Part shown: positions 48,383 to 57,933 of the stretch, in pieces | Position numbering within the stretch: position 1 is the stretch's first letter | Layout: every line of letters starts with the position of its first letter | Source: Acinetobacter rathckeae | GTDB taxonomy: Bacteria > Pseudomonadota > Gammaproteobacteria > Pseudomonadales > Moraxellaceae | Reading direction: 5' to 3' | DNA length: 64,000 nt | Assembly (NCBI RefSeq): GCF_015627125.1 | Contig: NZ_VTDO01000001.1 | Span: 1 to 64,000, forward strand | Translations under genes and position numbers: made by a program | The notes under the pieces: generated by a model | The model's database searches: none | Told to the model about the DNA's origin: nothing | The model's input: the letters and a program-made list of their open reading frames with translations, nothing else

Positions 48383-49909
48383 ATGAATGATTACTTGTCG
48401 AATATGCGAGGCGGTGCAGATTTTAATTATTATTGGAGTCAATTACAGCCAATTTTAGGGGCAGTTGCTGTCTTTATTATTTGCTGGATTTTGGCATTGG
48501 CAATCGCAGCGGGTGTTAAAAAAGCACTCGGTGTGGCCAATATGAATAAACATTTGTCTTCAGCAACAGGTCAAACGCCAGATTATGAGAGCTTAACATC
48601 GAAGTTTGTGTTTTGGTTTATTCTCATTTTAGGGATTGTTGCGGCACTCAATATTTTAAATATTAATAGTGTGAGTGCGCCGTTTAGCCAAATGATTACA
48701 CAAGTACTGGTATTTATTCCGAATATTATTTCAGCACTTGTTGTTGGTGGTATTGGATGGATCTTAGCGCGTCTTGCTAAAGCAGGACTGACTAAACTCT
48801 TGGCAAAAACTGAACTTGATGAGAAGTTAAGTAGTCAAGTGGGTGTGCAACCTGTTAGTGAAAATATCGCTAGTATTGTCTATTGGTTGATTTTATTGCT
48901 ATTTTTACCAATTGTATTGTCAATTTTGCATTTAGATGGCCTATTGTTACCTATTCAAAATATGGTGAATGATGTTGTTGGCTTTATACCAAATATCTTT
49001 ATTGCAGGTGTGATTGCTTTTGTTGGCTATATTATTGCCAAAATTGTACGTGGAATTATTGAAGGTGTTGTCAATGGTTTTGGCTTGCAAGCACAAGTTG
49101 AAAAAATTGGCTTATTCAAAAATACCAGTATCGGTAAAGTGCTTGGTTCATTTGCTTTTGCTTTAATTATTGTAACAAGCTTAATTGTTGCATTTGAAGC
49201 TTTGGGCATTGAAGCAATTTCTCAGCCTGCAACAGCAATGTTGAATCAAATTATGTACGCCGTGCCAAATATTATTGCGGCAGGTTTGATCTTAATTATT
49301 GCTTACATTGTGTCACGCTTTGTGGCAGGTTTAGTGCGTGATGTGCTTTCAGGGACTGGTGTAGATAATGTTCCTGCAAAATTAGATGTGCAACGCTTTA
49401 TGGGAGAAACAAAAGTTTCTTCGGTTGTGGGTACACTGATTGTATTTTTCACCATGCTGTTTGCCGTGTCTGAGGCATCAAACCGTTTAGGTTTTGAACA
49501 AATTAGCAATCTGATTGCGATGTTTATTCAGTTTGGTGCAAGCATCTTACTTGGTGCTGTGATCTTGGTGATCGGTTTCTGGCTGGCTAATGTGGTTGCC
49601 AATATTGTACAACGTGGTGAATATAGTAGCTCTCGTTGGTTGGGTAATGTGGTTCGTATTCTTATAATGGGTCTTGTACTTGCCATGGGTTTACGTGCTA
49701 TGGGCATTGCAGACTCCATTGTTAACCTTGCATTTGGTTTAACTTTGGGTGCGGTGGCTGTTGCATTTGCTTTGGCCTTTGGTCTTGGTGGTCGTCAACC
49801 TGCAGAACGCTTGTTAACTTGCTTACTAGACAAAGCAAAAGCAGAGAAAGAAGAGCCAAAATCAGCAATTGAGCAAAAAGATTCAAAAGATGAAAATCCA
49901 AGTGCTTAA
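48383..49909 (+). CDS. Mechanosensitive-channel-type membrane protein with TM-helix repeats
   Basis: 508-aa inner-membrane protein of the MscS-related TM_helix repeat family (CmpX-like). At least four internal copies of a motif of the type (I/V)PN-I-x(5)-(I/G)-(I/L)-A-(x)-(I/V)-x(3)-V are seen, for example FIPNIISALVVGGIGWILAR, FIPNIFIAGVIAFVGYIIAK and AVPNIIAAGLILIIAYIVSR. A Gly/Ala-rich segment (FGLTLGAVAVAFALAFGLGG) close to the C-terminus resembles MscS TM3. The tail is charged and cytoplasmic. Exact gating role is not shown by sequence. Confidence 0.8.
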   Translation: MNDYLSNMRGGADFNYYWSQLQPILGAVAVFIICWILALAIAAGVKKALGVANMNKHLSSATGQTPDYESLTSKFVFWFILILGIVAALNILNINSVSAPFSQMITQVLVFIPNIISALVVGGIGWILARLAKAGLTKLLAKTELDEKLSSQVGVQPVSENIASIVYWLILLLFLPIVLSILHLDGLLLPIQNMVNDVVGFIPNIFIAGVIAFVGYIIAKIVRGIIEGVVNGFGLQAQVEKIGLFKNTSIGKVLGSFAFALIIVTSLIVAFEALGIEAISQPATAMLNQIMYAVPNIIAAGLILIIAYIVSRFVAGLVRDVLSGTGVDNVPAKLDVQRFMGETKVSSVVGTLIVFFTMLFAVSEASNRLGFEQISNLIAMFIQFGASILLGAVILVIGFWLANVVANIVQRGEYSSSRWLGNVVRILIMGLVLAMGLRAMGIADSIVNLAFGLTLGAVAVAFALAFGLGGRQPAERLLTCLLDKAKAEKEEPKSAIEQKDSKDENPSA

Positions 49910-49929
49910 ATTGGGTTGTTAAATGTTTA

Positions 49930-49965
49930 ACCCATTCGGCTGTCTTTTGACAGTCGAATGGTTTT
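49930..49965 (+). terminator. terminator after the channel gene
   Basis: CATTCG-CTGTC and GACAG-CGAATG arms with a TTTT loop and one bulge, followed by GTTTTT. It lies before the Shine-Dalgarno of the small downstream gene. Confidence 0.7.
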
Positions 49966-49977
49966 TAGGAGAGTTGT

Positions 49978-50205
49978 ATGTTTGGTCGTAATAAAAAACC
50001 AGGTTATTTAGCTCCATTGGTGATTACAGGAATCACCGCAGGTGTGCTTTATAAAGCCTATAAAGCAATATTTGTAGAGGGTGCATCAGCCGATCCAGTT
50101 GAAGAAACGCCTAAGCCGTTACCTCGTACTGTAAGTAATGCACCAAAAGATGTTGATGATTTGGCCAATGATACAGAGACAGACGAGCCACTGACGTCTA
50201 AATAG
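49978..50205 (+). CDS. Small single-span membrane protein, 75 aa
   Basis: Unknown family. A basic N-terminus (MFGRNKKPG), a weak hydrophobic segment (YLAPLVITGITAGVLYKAYK) and a long acidic, Pro/Thr-rich tail (DPVEETPKPLP, DTETDEPLTSK). AGGAGAG lies eight bases before the ATG. It follows the channel gene by 68 bp but with a terminator between, so co-expression is uncertain. Confidence 0.7.
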   Translation: MFGRNKKPGYLAPLVITGITAGVLYKAYKAIFVEGASADPVEETPKPLPRTVSNAPKDVDDLANDTETDEPLTSK

Positions 50206-50208
50206 GTG

Positions 50209-51405
50209 TTATACGTATTCTGCGGCAGCTGCCGCAGATGCCCATGCCCATTGAAAATTGTACCCACCTAAATGTCCTGTCACATCTAAAATCTCACCAA
50301 TAAAAAATAAACCATTTACATAGTTACTTTGCATGGTTTTTGAAGACACTTCTGTTGTATCTACACCGCCAAGTGTGACTTCGGCTGTGCGGTAGCCTTC
50401 TGTACCTGAGGGTTTAACATCAAAGGCATGCAGTTGTTTGGCAATCGCATTTAAGCGTTGGTCATTGATTTGACCAATGGCAAGTTCACTTTCTTGTGGC
50501 CAGATGAGTTGTTGTAATTCTAAAATAATACTTTTTGTGGTGAGTGGAAGCAGTATAGTGCGTAGTAAAGCTTTGCCTTGTTGTTGCTTTTTCTCTTTAA
50601 AAAACTGCGCAAGATCATGCTGTGGAAAAAAGTTAATTGCAAAAGATTCACCTGCTTGCCAGTAGTTAGACAGTTGCAAAGCACTTGGCCCACTTAAGCC
50701 ACGGTGAGTAAAAAGCATGGCTTCTGTAAATGCAGTTTTATGGTTAGAGAGTGTGACATCTAAAGCATTACCACTGAGCTTTGTGGCTGTATCTTTAATA
50801 TAATCTGAAAATGTAAAAGGCACGAGCCCTGCACGAGTATCAAAAACATGATGTCCAAACTGTTTTGCAATCTGATAACCAATACCAGAGCCACCCAGTG
50901 TTGGAATAGATAAGCCACCGCTAGCGACCACAACCGATTCACAGCTAAAATTGCCCTGTGATGTTTTTACAACAAAGTGCCCATTGGGTTGTTTTCTTAC
51001 TTGGCTGACATCGTGTTGGGTTTTAATGGTCACTGACTGACTTTTTTCACATTCATCGAGTAGCATTTTTAAAATCAGTTTTGAGCCTTTGGTGGTAAAT
51101 AGTTGCCCGTGTTTACGTTCTTCGTATTCAATTTTGTGGTCACAGACCATGCCAATAAAGTCCCATTGGGTATAGCGAGACAGTGCAGACTTCACAAAGT
51201 GTGGGTTGTGGCATAGGTAGTTGTTGGGTTCAACATCTAAGTTGGTGAAGTTACATTTACCACCACCAGACATGAGTATTTTTTTACCCACTTTGTTGGC
51301 TTTTTCTAATACCAGTACGTGACGGCATCGACGACCCGCAAGTGCTGCGAGCATGAGTCCTGCTGCACCTGCACCAAGTACAATCACATCAAAGTGGTTA
51401 TTCAT
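50209..51405 (-). CDS. HI0933-family FAD-dependent oxidoreductase
   Basis: Flavoprotein of the HI0933/BaiN (YhiN) family, 398 aa from ATG 51405 (MNNHFDVIVLGAGAAGLMLA, dinucleotide-binding fold). The frame opens 11 codons earlier at 51438, but the glycine-rich fold normally lies close to the start. Conserved ends: MSGGGKCNFTN near residue 45 and the C-terminal GEILDVTGHLGGYNFQWAWA. Function in cells is poorly known. Convergent with the small membrane protein gene. Confidence 0.88.
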   Translation of the reverse strand: MNNHFDVIVLGAGAAGLMLAALAGRRCRHVLVLEKANKVGKKILMSGGGKCNFTNLDVEPNNYLCHNPHFVKSALSRYTQWDFIGMVCDHKIEYEERKHGQLFTTKGSKLILKMLLDECEKSQSVTIKTQHDVSQVRKQPNGHFVVKTSQGNFSCESVVVASGGLSIPTLGGSGIGYQIAKQFGHHVFDTRAGLVPFTFSDYIKDTATKLSGNALDVTLSNHKTAFTEAMLFTHRGLSGPSALQLSNYWQAGESFAINFFPQHDLAQFFKEKKQQQGKALLRTILLPLTTKSIILELQQLIWPQESELAIGQINDQRLNAIAKQLHAFDVKPSGTEGYRTAEVTLGGVDTTEVSSKTMQSNYVNGLFFIGEILDVTGHLGGYNFQWAWASAAAAAEYV

Positions 51406-51471
51406 AAAAGTTACGCCGTACTGAAAAAAGCAGGGCATTATACCTGAGTTTTTGTGAAATACGCTGTGGTT

Positions 51472-52338
51472 TTATGGCATTAAACTGGCTTTACCTTGTA
51501 AGCCACCACTGTGAATGAGCAATATTTTGCTATTTTTAGGAAAATAATTTTGAGCGATTAAATCAAACATGCCATACATCATTTTTCCTGTGTAAATGGG
51601 CTCAAGTGGAATCTGGTGTTGCTGTTCGAAGTCTTGTATAAATTGAATCAGTTCATCTGATATTTTGGCATACCCCCCAAAGTGATATTGGCTGTGTAGT
51701 GTCCAATGTGTTTTTGACGTTAAGCTTTCAATCTGTTGTTTTAAAAAGTCACCTTTAAGTGCTGAAAACCCCAAAATATGAGTGGCGGCTGTGGTTGACT
51801 CAATCAGCCCTGCAATGGTGCCACCTGTACCCACCGCCACGCAAATAACATCGTAATATTGTTTTTCGGCAATGGTTAAAATATCTTGGCAACCTTGTAT
51901 GGCCAATTGGTTTGTTCCCCCTTCGGGAATAATATAGCTGTTGGGGTATTGCTGTTGTAATTGTGCTAAAAATTGTGGGTCATGTCTTTGTTTGTAGTCG
52001 GTGCGGTTTACAAATTGTAATTGCATACCAAAGGCTTGGGCTTGCTGTAGTGTGGCGTTGCGTGGTTTGTTTGCCAGTTCATCACCACGAATAATGCCTA
52101 TGCTTTGTAGCTGGTATTGTTTGGCGGCATATGCTGTCGCCACAATGTGGTTAGAATATGCACCACCAAAAGTGATCAGGCTGGTTTTTTTTAAGCGAAC
52201 GGCTTCTTGTAAGTTGTATTTTAGCTTAAAAAATTTATTGCCAGATACAAATGGGTGAATTTGATCTAAACGCTTTATATCTAGTACAAGGTCTTGATTG
52301 TGCAAAATAGACTGAATAGGGGTGCTTTGTGTCAACAT
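51472..52338 (-). CDS. D-cysteine desulfhydrase / ACC deaminase family PLP enzyme
   Basis: Fold type II PLP enzyme, 288 aa. GNKFFKLKYN carries the PLP Lys; FGGAYSNHIVATAYAA, GGTNQLAIQGCQDI and VAVGTGGTIAGL are as in D-cysteine desulfhydrase and ACC deaminase relatives. Which substrate it uses cannot be decided: true ACC deaminases need specific residues that I could not confirm. Lies 8 bp downstream of the EmrA-like gene on the same strand, so it may share that transcript. Confidence 0.85.
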   Translation of the reverse strand: MLTQSTPIQSILHNQDLVLDIKRLDQIHPFVSGNKFFKLKYNLQEAVRLKKTSLITFGGAYSNHIVATAYAAKQYQLQSIGIIRGDELANKPRNATLQQAQAFGMQLQFVNRTDYKQRHDPQFLAQLQQQYPNSYIIPEGGTNQLAIQGCQDILTIAEKQYYDVICVAVGTGGTIAGLIESTTAATHILGFSALKGDFLKQQIESLTSKTHWTLHSQYHFGGYAKISDELIQFIQDFEQQHQIPLEPIYTGKMMYGMFDLIAQNYFPKNSKILLIHSGGLQGKASLMP

Positions 52339-52346
52339 AACATCAT

Positions 52347-53420
52347 TTATTGCTGTGTATTTACAGAGGTTATCACAGACATACCAGGACGTAATAATGC
52401 CGTATCTTTTTGCTGAGGGTCAATCTGAATGCGAACGGGAATACGTTGTACCACTTTGGTGAAGTTGCCTGTGGCATTGTCTGCTTTAATGATACTGAAT
52501 TCAGAACCTGCGGCGGGGGAAATTTGCTCTACTGTACCTGTAAATTTTTCGTGACCCAATGCATCTACAGTAAACGATGCTTTTTGACCAATCTTCATAT
52601 GCTCAATTTGCGTTTCTTTAAAATTAGCAATGACCCAGCGTTTTGGTGGAATTAAAAAAAGCAGTTGTGTGCCTGCTGCGACATATTGCCCTAGGCGAGG
52701 GCTAACTTCACCCAGTTGACCGTCCATAGGGGCAGTAATTACAGCATAATTTTTAGTAATTTTAGCTTGGTCTAGGCTGGCTTGTGCATTTCTAATTTGT
52801 GCTTGTAAACCAACTTGTGCAACTTGGGCTGTTTTTAGGGCTTCTTTTGCAACATCTAAATTTGCCTCAGCTTGTTTTAAAAGTGCTAAATTATTTTGAT
52901 TGTTGGCAGCAACGGTGTCTTGTTCGGTTTTTGATGATGCACCGCTATTGAGGAGTTGTTGATAACGGCTCAGTTGCTGACGAGATAAGTTATATTGTAC
53001 CTTCGTTTGCTCAACTTTAGCCTGAGCTGAAATAATATCTGCTTGGCGTTGTGCAATGGTTTGGGTTTGATTGGCAAAGTTATTTTGGCTTTGTTCTACG
53101 CTGGCTTGAGCCTGTATGACTTGTTGGTCATAACGGTCGGGGTTAATTTTTATGAGTGGTTGCCCTTGTTTTACATGGTCAAAGTCATTGACTAATACTT
53201 CTTGAATATAGCCATTAATTTGTGATGGTAAAACGGTGGTTGTCCCTTTTACATAGCTATTGTCAGTTTCTTCTATAGCGGTATGAAATGGCCCAATACG
53301 CCATGCCCATAAAATGGCAGTAATCCCAACCATCAGTACCACAGCCATGACCACAAGCGTGGGTAAACTGGTCGGAATGGTTTTACTGGGTTCTTGCTTA
53401 GTGCTATTTTTTTCGGTCAT
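52347..53420 (-). CDS. EmrA/HlyD-family efflux adaptor
   Basis: Periplasmic membrane-fusion protein, 357 aa: cytoplasmic start, one TM (about 22-43), a biotinyl-lipoyl half motif, a long coiled-coil hairpin (about 100-215, Gln/Ala/Asn-rich), and a beta-barrel (GEVSPRLGQYVAAGTQLLFL). Pairs with the MFS pump encoded just upstream to form an EmrAB-type tripartite system with an outer-membrane channel that is not encoded here. Confidence 0.88.
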   Translation of the reverse strand: MTEKNSTKQEPSKTIPTSLPTLVVMAVVLMVGITAILWAWRIGPFHTAIEETDNSYVKGTTTVLPSQINGYIQEVLVNDFDHVKQGQPLIKINPDRYDQQVIQAQASVEQSQNNFANQTQTIAQRQADIISAQAKVEQTKVQYNLSRQQLSRYQQLLNSGASSKTEQDTVAANNQNNLALLKQAEANLDVAKEALKTAQVAQVGLQAQIRNAQASLDQAKITKNYAVITAPMDGQLGEVSPRLGQYVAAGTQLLFLIPPKRWVIANFKETQIEHMKIGQKASFTVDALGHEKFTGTVEQISPAAGSEFSIIKADNATGNFTKVVQRIPVRIQIDPQQKDTALLRPGMSVITSVNTQQ

Positions 53421-53438
53421 GATGTGATCTCATTCGTT

Positions 53439-55073
53439 TTATTTACGTTGTGTGCTGTATTTTTGCCAAGCGATGTATGTGAGTGTCCATAAAAATAATA
53501 AAATGGCGATGATGCTATTGATATTGACGACATCGTTATATGCTCGTACTTGTGCTTCTCGTGTTACCACTTGTGCTAATAGCTGTGTGGCTTTGGCTTG
53601 GTCTAAGGTGGTGTCGGTCAGGTGAGGGCTATAGATGGCAGTATATTGTTTGATGCGGTTGGTCACGTTTGGGTCTGTGCGATCAAGTGTTTGTTCAATA
53701 TCGAGTTGATAGACTTGTGCTTGGTGTTTTTGGTAGGTGTTGTAAAATGATGACCCAACTAAACTGCCAAAATTTTGCGTGGCTGAAAATAAAATAATAA
53801 AGGTAATGACATGGTTTGTGCCTTGTTTGAGTGCCCGTCCCATGCCTGTGAGGAGTAAAGGTCCAATAAATAAACCATTAGCAAAAGCAATTAAAAACTG
53901 GCTGTAGAAAAAGTTTTGTGGTCTGACATCACTGGTTAAATGTGCATCGAGCCGACAAGCCACTAAAATGAGTAAAGTTGCTAACAGCAATGGCCAAAAT
54001 AGATGGTTTCTTGAGAAAGTCAGGGCACTAAATAATGTGCCGAGGAGTACGCCAATAAAAATAATACTGTATAGACCAACAAACTGGTCTTGTCCCATTC
54101 CCATGGTTTTTAAAAAATTAACTGCGGTAAAGCTTTGTTCAGACAGTAAAAAGCGTAAGAAAAATGCACCAATGACAAAACGTATGACCGATGCAGTGCC
54201 GAGCCAACGGGTTAAAATGAGTGGGTTTGCACGATGATGTTCAAAGAAAAAGCCAAGTACAACGAGGGTGAACCCTGCCATAAGCACATATGCAAGCCAT
54301 GCCGAGTCAAACCACCATAAAATAGGCCCTTGAGATAACACAGCACATAAGCAAGCAAACCCAGGAGCAAGCAGTAAGAATGTGATGAAGTCTTTTTTCT
54401 CAATCACATCTATTTTTAAACCCCGAGGGAGTTTGATGGCAACAACCATGGCAAAACAGCAAATGGCTAAGCCGAGTTCAAAGGTGTAGAGATTCACCCA
54501 ATGGTTGGCATTGACCAAAAATGGCGAAATCACCCACGCCAAAGGAATGCCTAACTGGTTAAATCCGAAACCAACATAGATGCCCTTTAAGCGGTTGATT
54601 TTGCCAAATGATTGCATAATGTAGTACATGCCCAAAGAGCTGAGCGGTGCGGCTACAAAACCGCTAATACAGCGAATAACCAAGGCCATACGGCCATCTT
54701 GTACAAATACATGCAGTAGCATGACTGCAATAAAACACAGTAAAGAAATTTCCGTAAACAGGCGTAAGCCGTATTGCTGTCTGGTTTTAAATAAAACAAG
54801 GTTCGCACTCACATTTGCCATTACATAAACAGCAGGTAACCATGCACTTTCACTGGGTGTTAGCCCGTATTCGCCTTGAAGTTGTGGTAGGTTAGCCGTA
54901 ATAAAGCCATTGCTTAAACTTGCAGTGAGTGCAATAAAAGTACCAATAATAAAGTAGGCATAACGTTTGAAGCGGGCATGGTCAAGTGCAGGTGGTGAAC
55001 CTGGTATGACAGGGCGTTCATCCTCTGCCCAATTGGGTGGTTGTTCTAAATATTTAGGCGATTGTTTTGACAT
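53439..55073 (-). CDS. DHA2-family MFS efflux transporter (EmrB-like)
   Basis: 544-aa proton-driven exporter with about 14 hydrophobic segments. The N-terminal half shows NGFITANLPQLQGEYGLTPS and SESAWLPAVYVMANVSANLV, features of the DHA2 family; the large loop near 470-505 lies between late helices. It is first in a three-gene run (pump, adaptor, PLP enzyme), 18 bp from the adaptor. Substrates are unknown; relatives export drugs, fatty acids or siderophores. No regulator gene sits beside it. Confidence 0.88.
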   Translation of the reverse strand: MSKQSPKYLEQPPNWAEDERPVIPGSPPALDHARFKRYAYFIIGTFIALTASLSNGFITANLPQLQGEYGLTPSESAWLPAVYVMANVSANLVLFKTRQQYGLRLFTEISLLCFIAVMLLHVFVQDGRMALVIRCISGFVAAPLSSLGMYYIMQSFGKINRLKGIYVGFGFNQLGIPLAWVISPFLVNANHWVNLYTFELGLAICCFAMVVAIKLPRGLKIDVIEKKDFITFLLLAPGFACLCAVLSQGPILWWFDSAWLAYVLMAGFTLVVLGFFFEHHRANPLILTRWLGTASVIRFVIGAFFLRFLLSEQSFTAVNFLKTMGMGQDQFVGLYSIIFIGVLLGTLFSALTFSRNHLFWPLLLATLLILVACRLDAHLTSDVRPQNFFYSQFLIAFANGLFIGPLLLTGMGRALKQGTNHVITFIILFSATQNFGSLVGSSFYNTYQKHQAQVYQLDIEQTLDRTDPNVTNRIKQYTAIYSPHLTDTTLDQAKATQLLAQVVTREAQVRAYNDVVNINSIIAILLFLWTLTYIAWQKYSTQRK

Positions 55074-55078
55074 CTATT

Positions 55079-55128
55079 TAGGGTCTATTGTTATGTCGCT
55101 TATGGCTCTATTAAGGGTCTAAATAGAC
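55079..55128. promoter_or_regulatory. repeat and palindrome upstream of the efflux operon
   Basis: AGGGTCTA occurs at 55080-55087 and again at 55114-55121, and the second copy runs into the palindrome GTCTAAATAGAC (55117-55128). The position, just before the efflux pump start, suits a repressor site, but no regulator is encoded nearby. Confidence 0.3.
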
Positions 55129-55296
55129 AGAATGTAAAGCGAAAAAATATTTTAAAGTGTTAATTTATAGATGTTTAAGTCAATAAAATGTTCATAACGC
55201 CGTAGGAGATTTTATTTTTAGTGCTGTTGTGGTGCAAGTGTAATGGCTTTCATGCTGAAGATGGGGTTAATGAAAATAAAAGCATTGTTCTAAAAT

Positions 55297-55677
55297 TCAT
55301 ACATTGTGTATCCAACTCGCTAGATTAGGCCATTGTTCATTGGTATAGCCATTATGTGACCAATATTTAATAATGCCATCTGAATTAATACAATAGTAGT
55401 TACCGTTGTCTTCACAGAAAGGTAGCCAATTTTTTGCTAAGCCTTGTTCTCTCGCTGTGTGTAAGGTTGAAATGAGCTCATCAGAATAAATTTTATCTTT
55501 CGATAAACATAATAACTCTATTGTTCCATATAGAATATTACTAACCACTTTAAGCATACGTTTATAGTCTGTACAGAAAGAAAATCCTATCTCTTTTTCA
55601 TATTGAGCAATGAGGTCATCATCTGGTAAGGGCACATTTGTTCTTTGATTACCTGACAGTTTAATGAGTTCACTCAT
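55297..55677 (-). CDS. SMI1/KNR4 (SUKH) domain protein
   Basis: 126-aa SUKH-superfamily protein. The start LPDDDLIAQYEKEIGFSFCTDYKRML and the end WLPFCEDNGNYYCINSDGIIKYWSHNGYTNEQWPNLASW match the SMI1/KNR4 layout. Many bacterial SUKH proteins are immunity proteins for contact-dependent or type VI toxins, but no toxin gene is next to it here, so it is an orphan whose role is unknown. AT-rich flanks suggest it was gained. Confidence 0.8.
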   Translation of the reverse strand: MSELIKLSGNQRTNVPLPDDDLIAQYEKEIGFSFCTDYKRMLKVVSNILYGTIELLCLSKDKIYSDELISTLHTAREQGLAKNWLPFCEDNGNYYCINSDGIIKYWSHNGYTNEQWPNLASWIHNV

Positions 55678-55838
55678 ATAAAATCTAAATCATTTGTTTT
55701 TGTCATAATGAACCTGAGTGAAAGTTGAGTTAAATAATAAATATATAACTTTAAGTTATTTTTTGTCCAAAAATATATCAATTTTTATATTGGTATTTTG
55801 GCGTATGCTCAAAGCTATTGTATAAAAGAGCCCGTTCA

Positions 55839-56600
55839 ATGAAAACACAACAACAGATTAACCAGCAACAATATCACAATAAATCACAGAATTATTTAAA
55901 TAGCCAAAATCATGCACAAGGCATTGAATTTGAAAAGATAAGGAAAGTCCTCACAAATCAATCTCAGCCTGTAAAGGTGCTTGATTTGGGGTGTGGTGCA
56001 GGGCATGTAAGTTATCAAATTGCAAATTTATGTGAACAAGTCGTGGCATATGATTTGTCTACAGAAATGCTTGATTTAGTGGCAAAAACAGCGAAAGAAC
56101 GAGGCATAGAAAATTTAGCTATTCAGCAAGGTTGTGCGGAGCATTTGCCGTTTGATGATGCCATGTTTGATGTTGTGGTAACACGTTTCTCTGCACATCA
56201 TTGGCAAGATATACAGCAGGCCATGCAACATATTTACCGTGTACTTCAACCACATGGAATATTGATTGTGGTAGATAGTATTGGCTCGAATCAACCTATT
56301 TTAGATACATTTTTGCAAAGTGTAGAGTTGCTTCGTGACCCAAGCCATGTACGTAATTACAGTTTAGGACAATGGTTAAATTTGAGTGAAAGTCATGGTT
56401 TTACGCCGTTGTATGTTGAGCGACAAACATTACCAATTTGCTTAGCTGATTGGGTGAAACGTATGCATACCCCAAATAAAGCCATAGATGCGATTCGTTA
56501 TTTACAGTCTATGGCATCTAGTATGGTGACATCGCATTTTAAGATACAAACAAATGGTGATTTTCAGCTAGATGTTGGTTATATGGTCTTTAAAAAATAA
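55839..56600 (+). CDS. Class I SAM-dependent methyltransferase
   Basis: 253 aa from ATG 55839. Motif I VLDLGCGAGHVSYQIA (about 48-63), a UbiE/Methyltransf_11-like core with FDDAMFDVVVTRFSAHHW and LQPHGILIVVDS. The in-frame TTG at 55818 would add seven residues, but ATG gives a normal start. No substrate can be told; proteins of this type methylate small molecules. Confidence 0.85.
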   Translation: MKTQQQINQQQYHNKSQNYLNSQNHAQGIEFEKIRKVLTNQSQPVKVLDLGCGAGHVSYQIANLCEQVVAYDLSTEMLDLVAKTAKERGIENLAIQQGCAEHLPFDDAMFDVVVTRFSAHHWQDIQQAMQHIYRVLQPHGILIVVDSIGSNQPILDTFLQSVELLRDPSHVRNYSLGQWLNLSESHGFTPLYVERQTLPICLADWVKRMHTPNKAIDAIRYLQSMASSMVTSHFKIQTNGDFQLDVGYMVFKK

Positions 56601-56663
56601 TTTTAATTTTGACTTAATGGCATTTTTATATAAAGGAGCATAATTTTAAAATAGAGTATAACA

Positions 56664-57494
56664 ATGACATTATTGCATGTATTTATTTTAGCGGTGATAC
56701 AAGGCTTTGCTGAGTTACTGCCTGTATCAAGCTCTGCCCATGTGATTATGGCAGAAAAACTATTAGAGTTAGACCCTTCTGCACCTGAAATGACTTTTTT
56801 ATTGGTGATGTTGCATACAGGAACAATGTTTGCGGTGATTTTGTATTTTTGGAAATCATGGCGTCAGAGCTATTTTTCATCGGTACAGGATTTTAAACAG
56901 CATGCTAAATATATTGTGATTGCAACTGCTGTGACCGGTGTTCTAGGGTTACTGTTACAATTTATCATTAAACATACTTTTTTTGCACATGATAGTGCGT
57001 TTGAAATTGAACAATTATTTAGTAACAGTAAGTTGATCGCATGTGCTTTATGTGCCGCCGGTGTAGTGATTTGGCTGTCATCTTATTTAGATCGGGGGGA
57101 TAACCAACCCATGACGACAAAGCGCGCTTCAATTATTGGTGCAGTACAAGCATTGTGTTTACCTTTTAGAGGATTTTCTCGTTCGGGTGCAACCATTTCA
57201 GCCAGTCTTTTTTTAGGTATTTCAAGGGAAAAGGCAGAGCAATTTAGTTTTGCTTTGGCGGTTGTTTTAACCCCTGTCATTATTGTAAAAGAGTTACTTC
57301 GCTTAATGCATAGCCCACTGGCAACTCAGGGCATACAGCACATTATTCTACCCAGTCTTTTAGGTATGGTATTAAGTTTTATTGCAGGGATGCTGGCACT
57401 CAAATGGCTATCTTCTTGGTTAGAACATGGAAAGTGGCATATATTTGGTTTGTATTGTATTGGTTTTTCTATAGTTATTTTTACGTTAGCATAA
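56664..57494 (+). CDS. uppP: Undecaprenyl-diphosphate phosphatase, UppP/BacA family
   Basis: 276-aa integral membrane phosphatase that recycles the lipid carrier for peptidoglycan and O-antigen. Signature AELLPVSSSAHVIMAEKLL (residues 17-35) and PFRGFSRSGATISASLFLG near 166-184. The residue equivalent to Glu17 of E. coli is Gln (VIQGFAELLP) while the second Glu is kept, so this seems a divergent subtype; another copy may exist elsewhere. Single gene with its own terminator. Confidence 0.85.
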   Translation: MTLLHVFILAVIQGFAELLPVSSSAHVIMAEKLLELDPSAPEMTFLLVMLHTGTMFAVILYFWKSWRQSYFSSVQDFKQHAKYIVIATAVTGVLGLLLQFIIKHTFFAHDSAFEIEQLFSNSKLIACALCAAGVVIWLSSYLDRGDNQPMTTKRASIIGAVQALCLPFRGFSRSGATISASLFLGISREKAEQFSFALAVVLTPVIIVKELLRLMHSPLATQGIQHIILPSLLGMVLSFIAGMLALKWLSSWLEHGKWHIFGLYCIGFSIVIFTLA

Positions 57495-57522
57495 TATGCT
57501 TTATTAAAAGAGATTTACTTGA

Positions 57523-57555
57523 AAAAAGTGCCCTAATTAGTTAGGGCATTTTTTT
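57523..57555 (+). terminator. uppP terminator
   Basis: TGCCCTAA (57529-57536), loop TTAG, TTAGGGCA (57541-57548), then TTTTTTT, with an A-run before the stem. Confidence 0.9.
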
Positions 57556-57933
57556 ATAATAATTATCGATTTATATAATATTTTTTAATAATTTTATCGA
57601 AAAAAACTTTTAATCTTAATGGTGTTTTTTAAGTTGCTGATATAAAAAGATATATTCTATTTTTTGAATGTAATTTAATGTAATGTAAATCATGTACGTA
57701 TGGCTTATTACCAACATAAGTCCATGAGTTTTAGAGTGAAATTTATCCAAAATCTCAATTACATAAGTTAACATTTTATTTTATATATGAGACTTGGTTT
57801 ACTTATTTTTTATTTTTTTTGCAAAGTTGTGCTAATAGTATGGAGGATTTATGTGTTTTGACTGAAAAAACAGCAGGTCAAATAACACTCAGAAGTAGGG
57901 TTGCATTTTTAATAAAAAACTGAAGGTATATCC
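57556..57933. other. promoter region of the adhesin gene
   Basis: 378 bp, very AT-rich, no ORF. GAAGGT at 57922-57927 is the Shine-Dalgarno for ATG 57934. Nothing else could be assigned with confidence. Confidence 0.4.
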
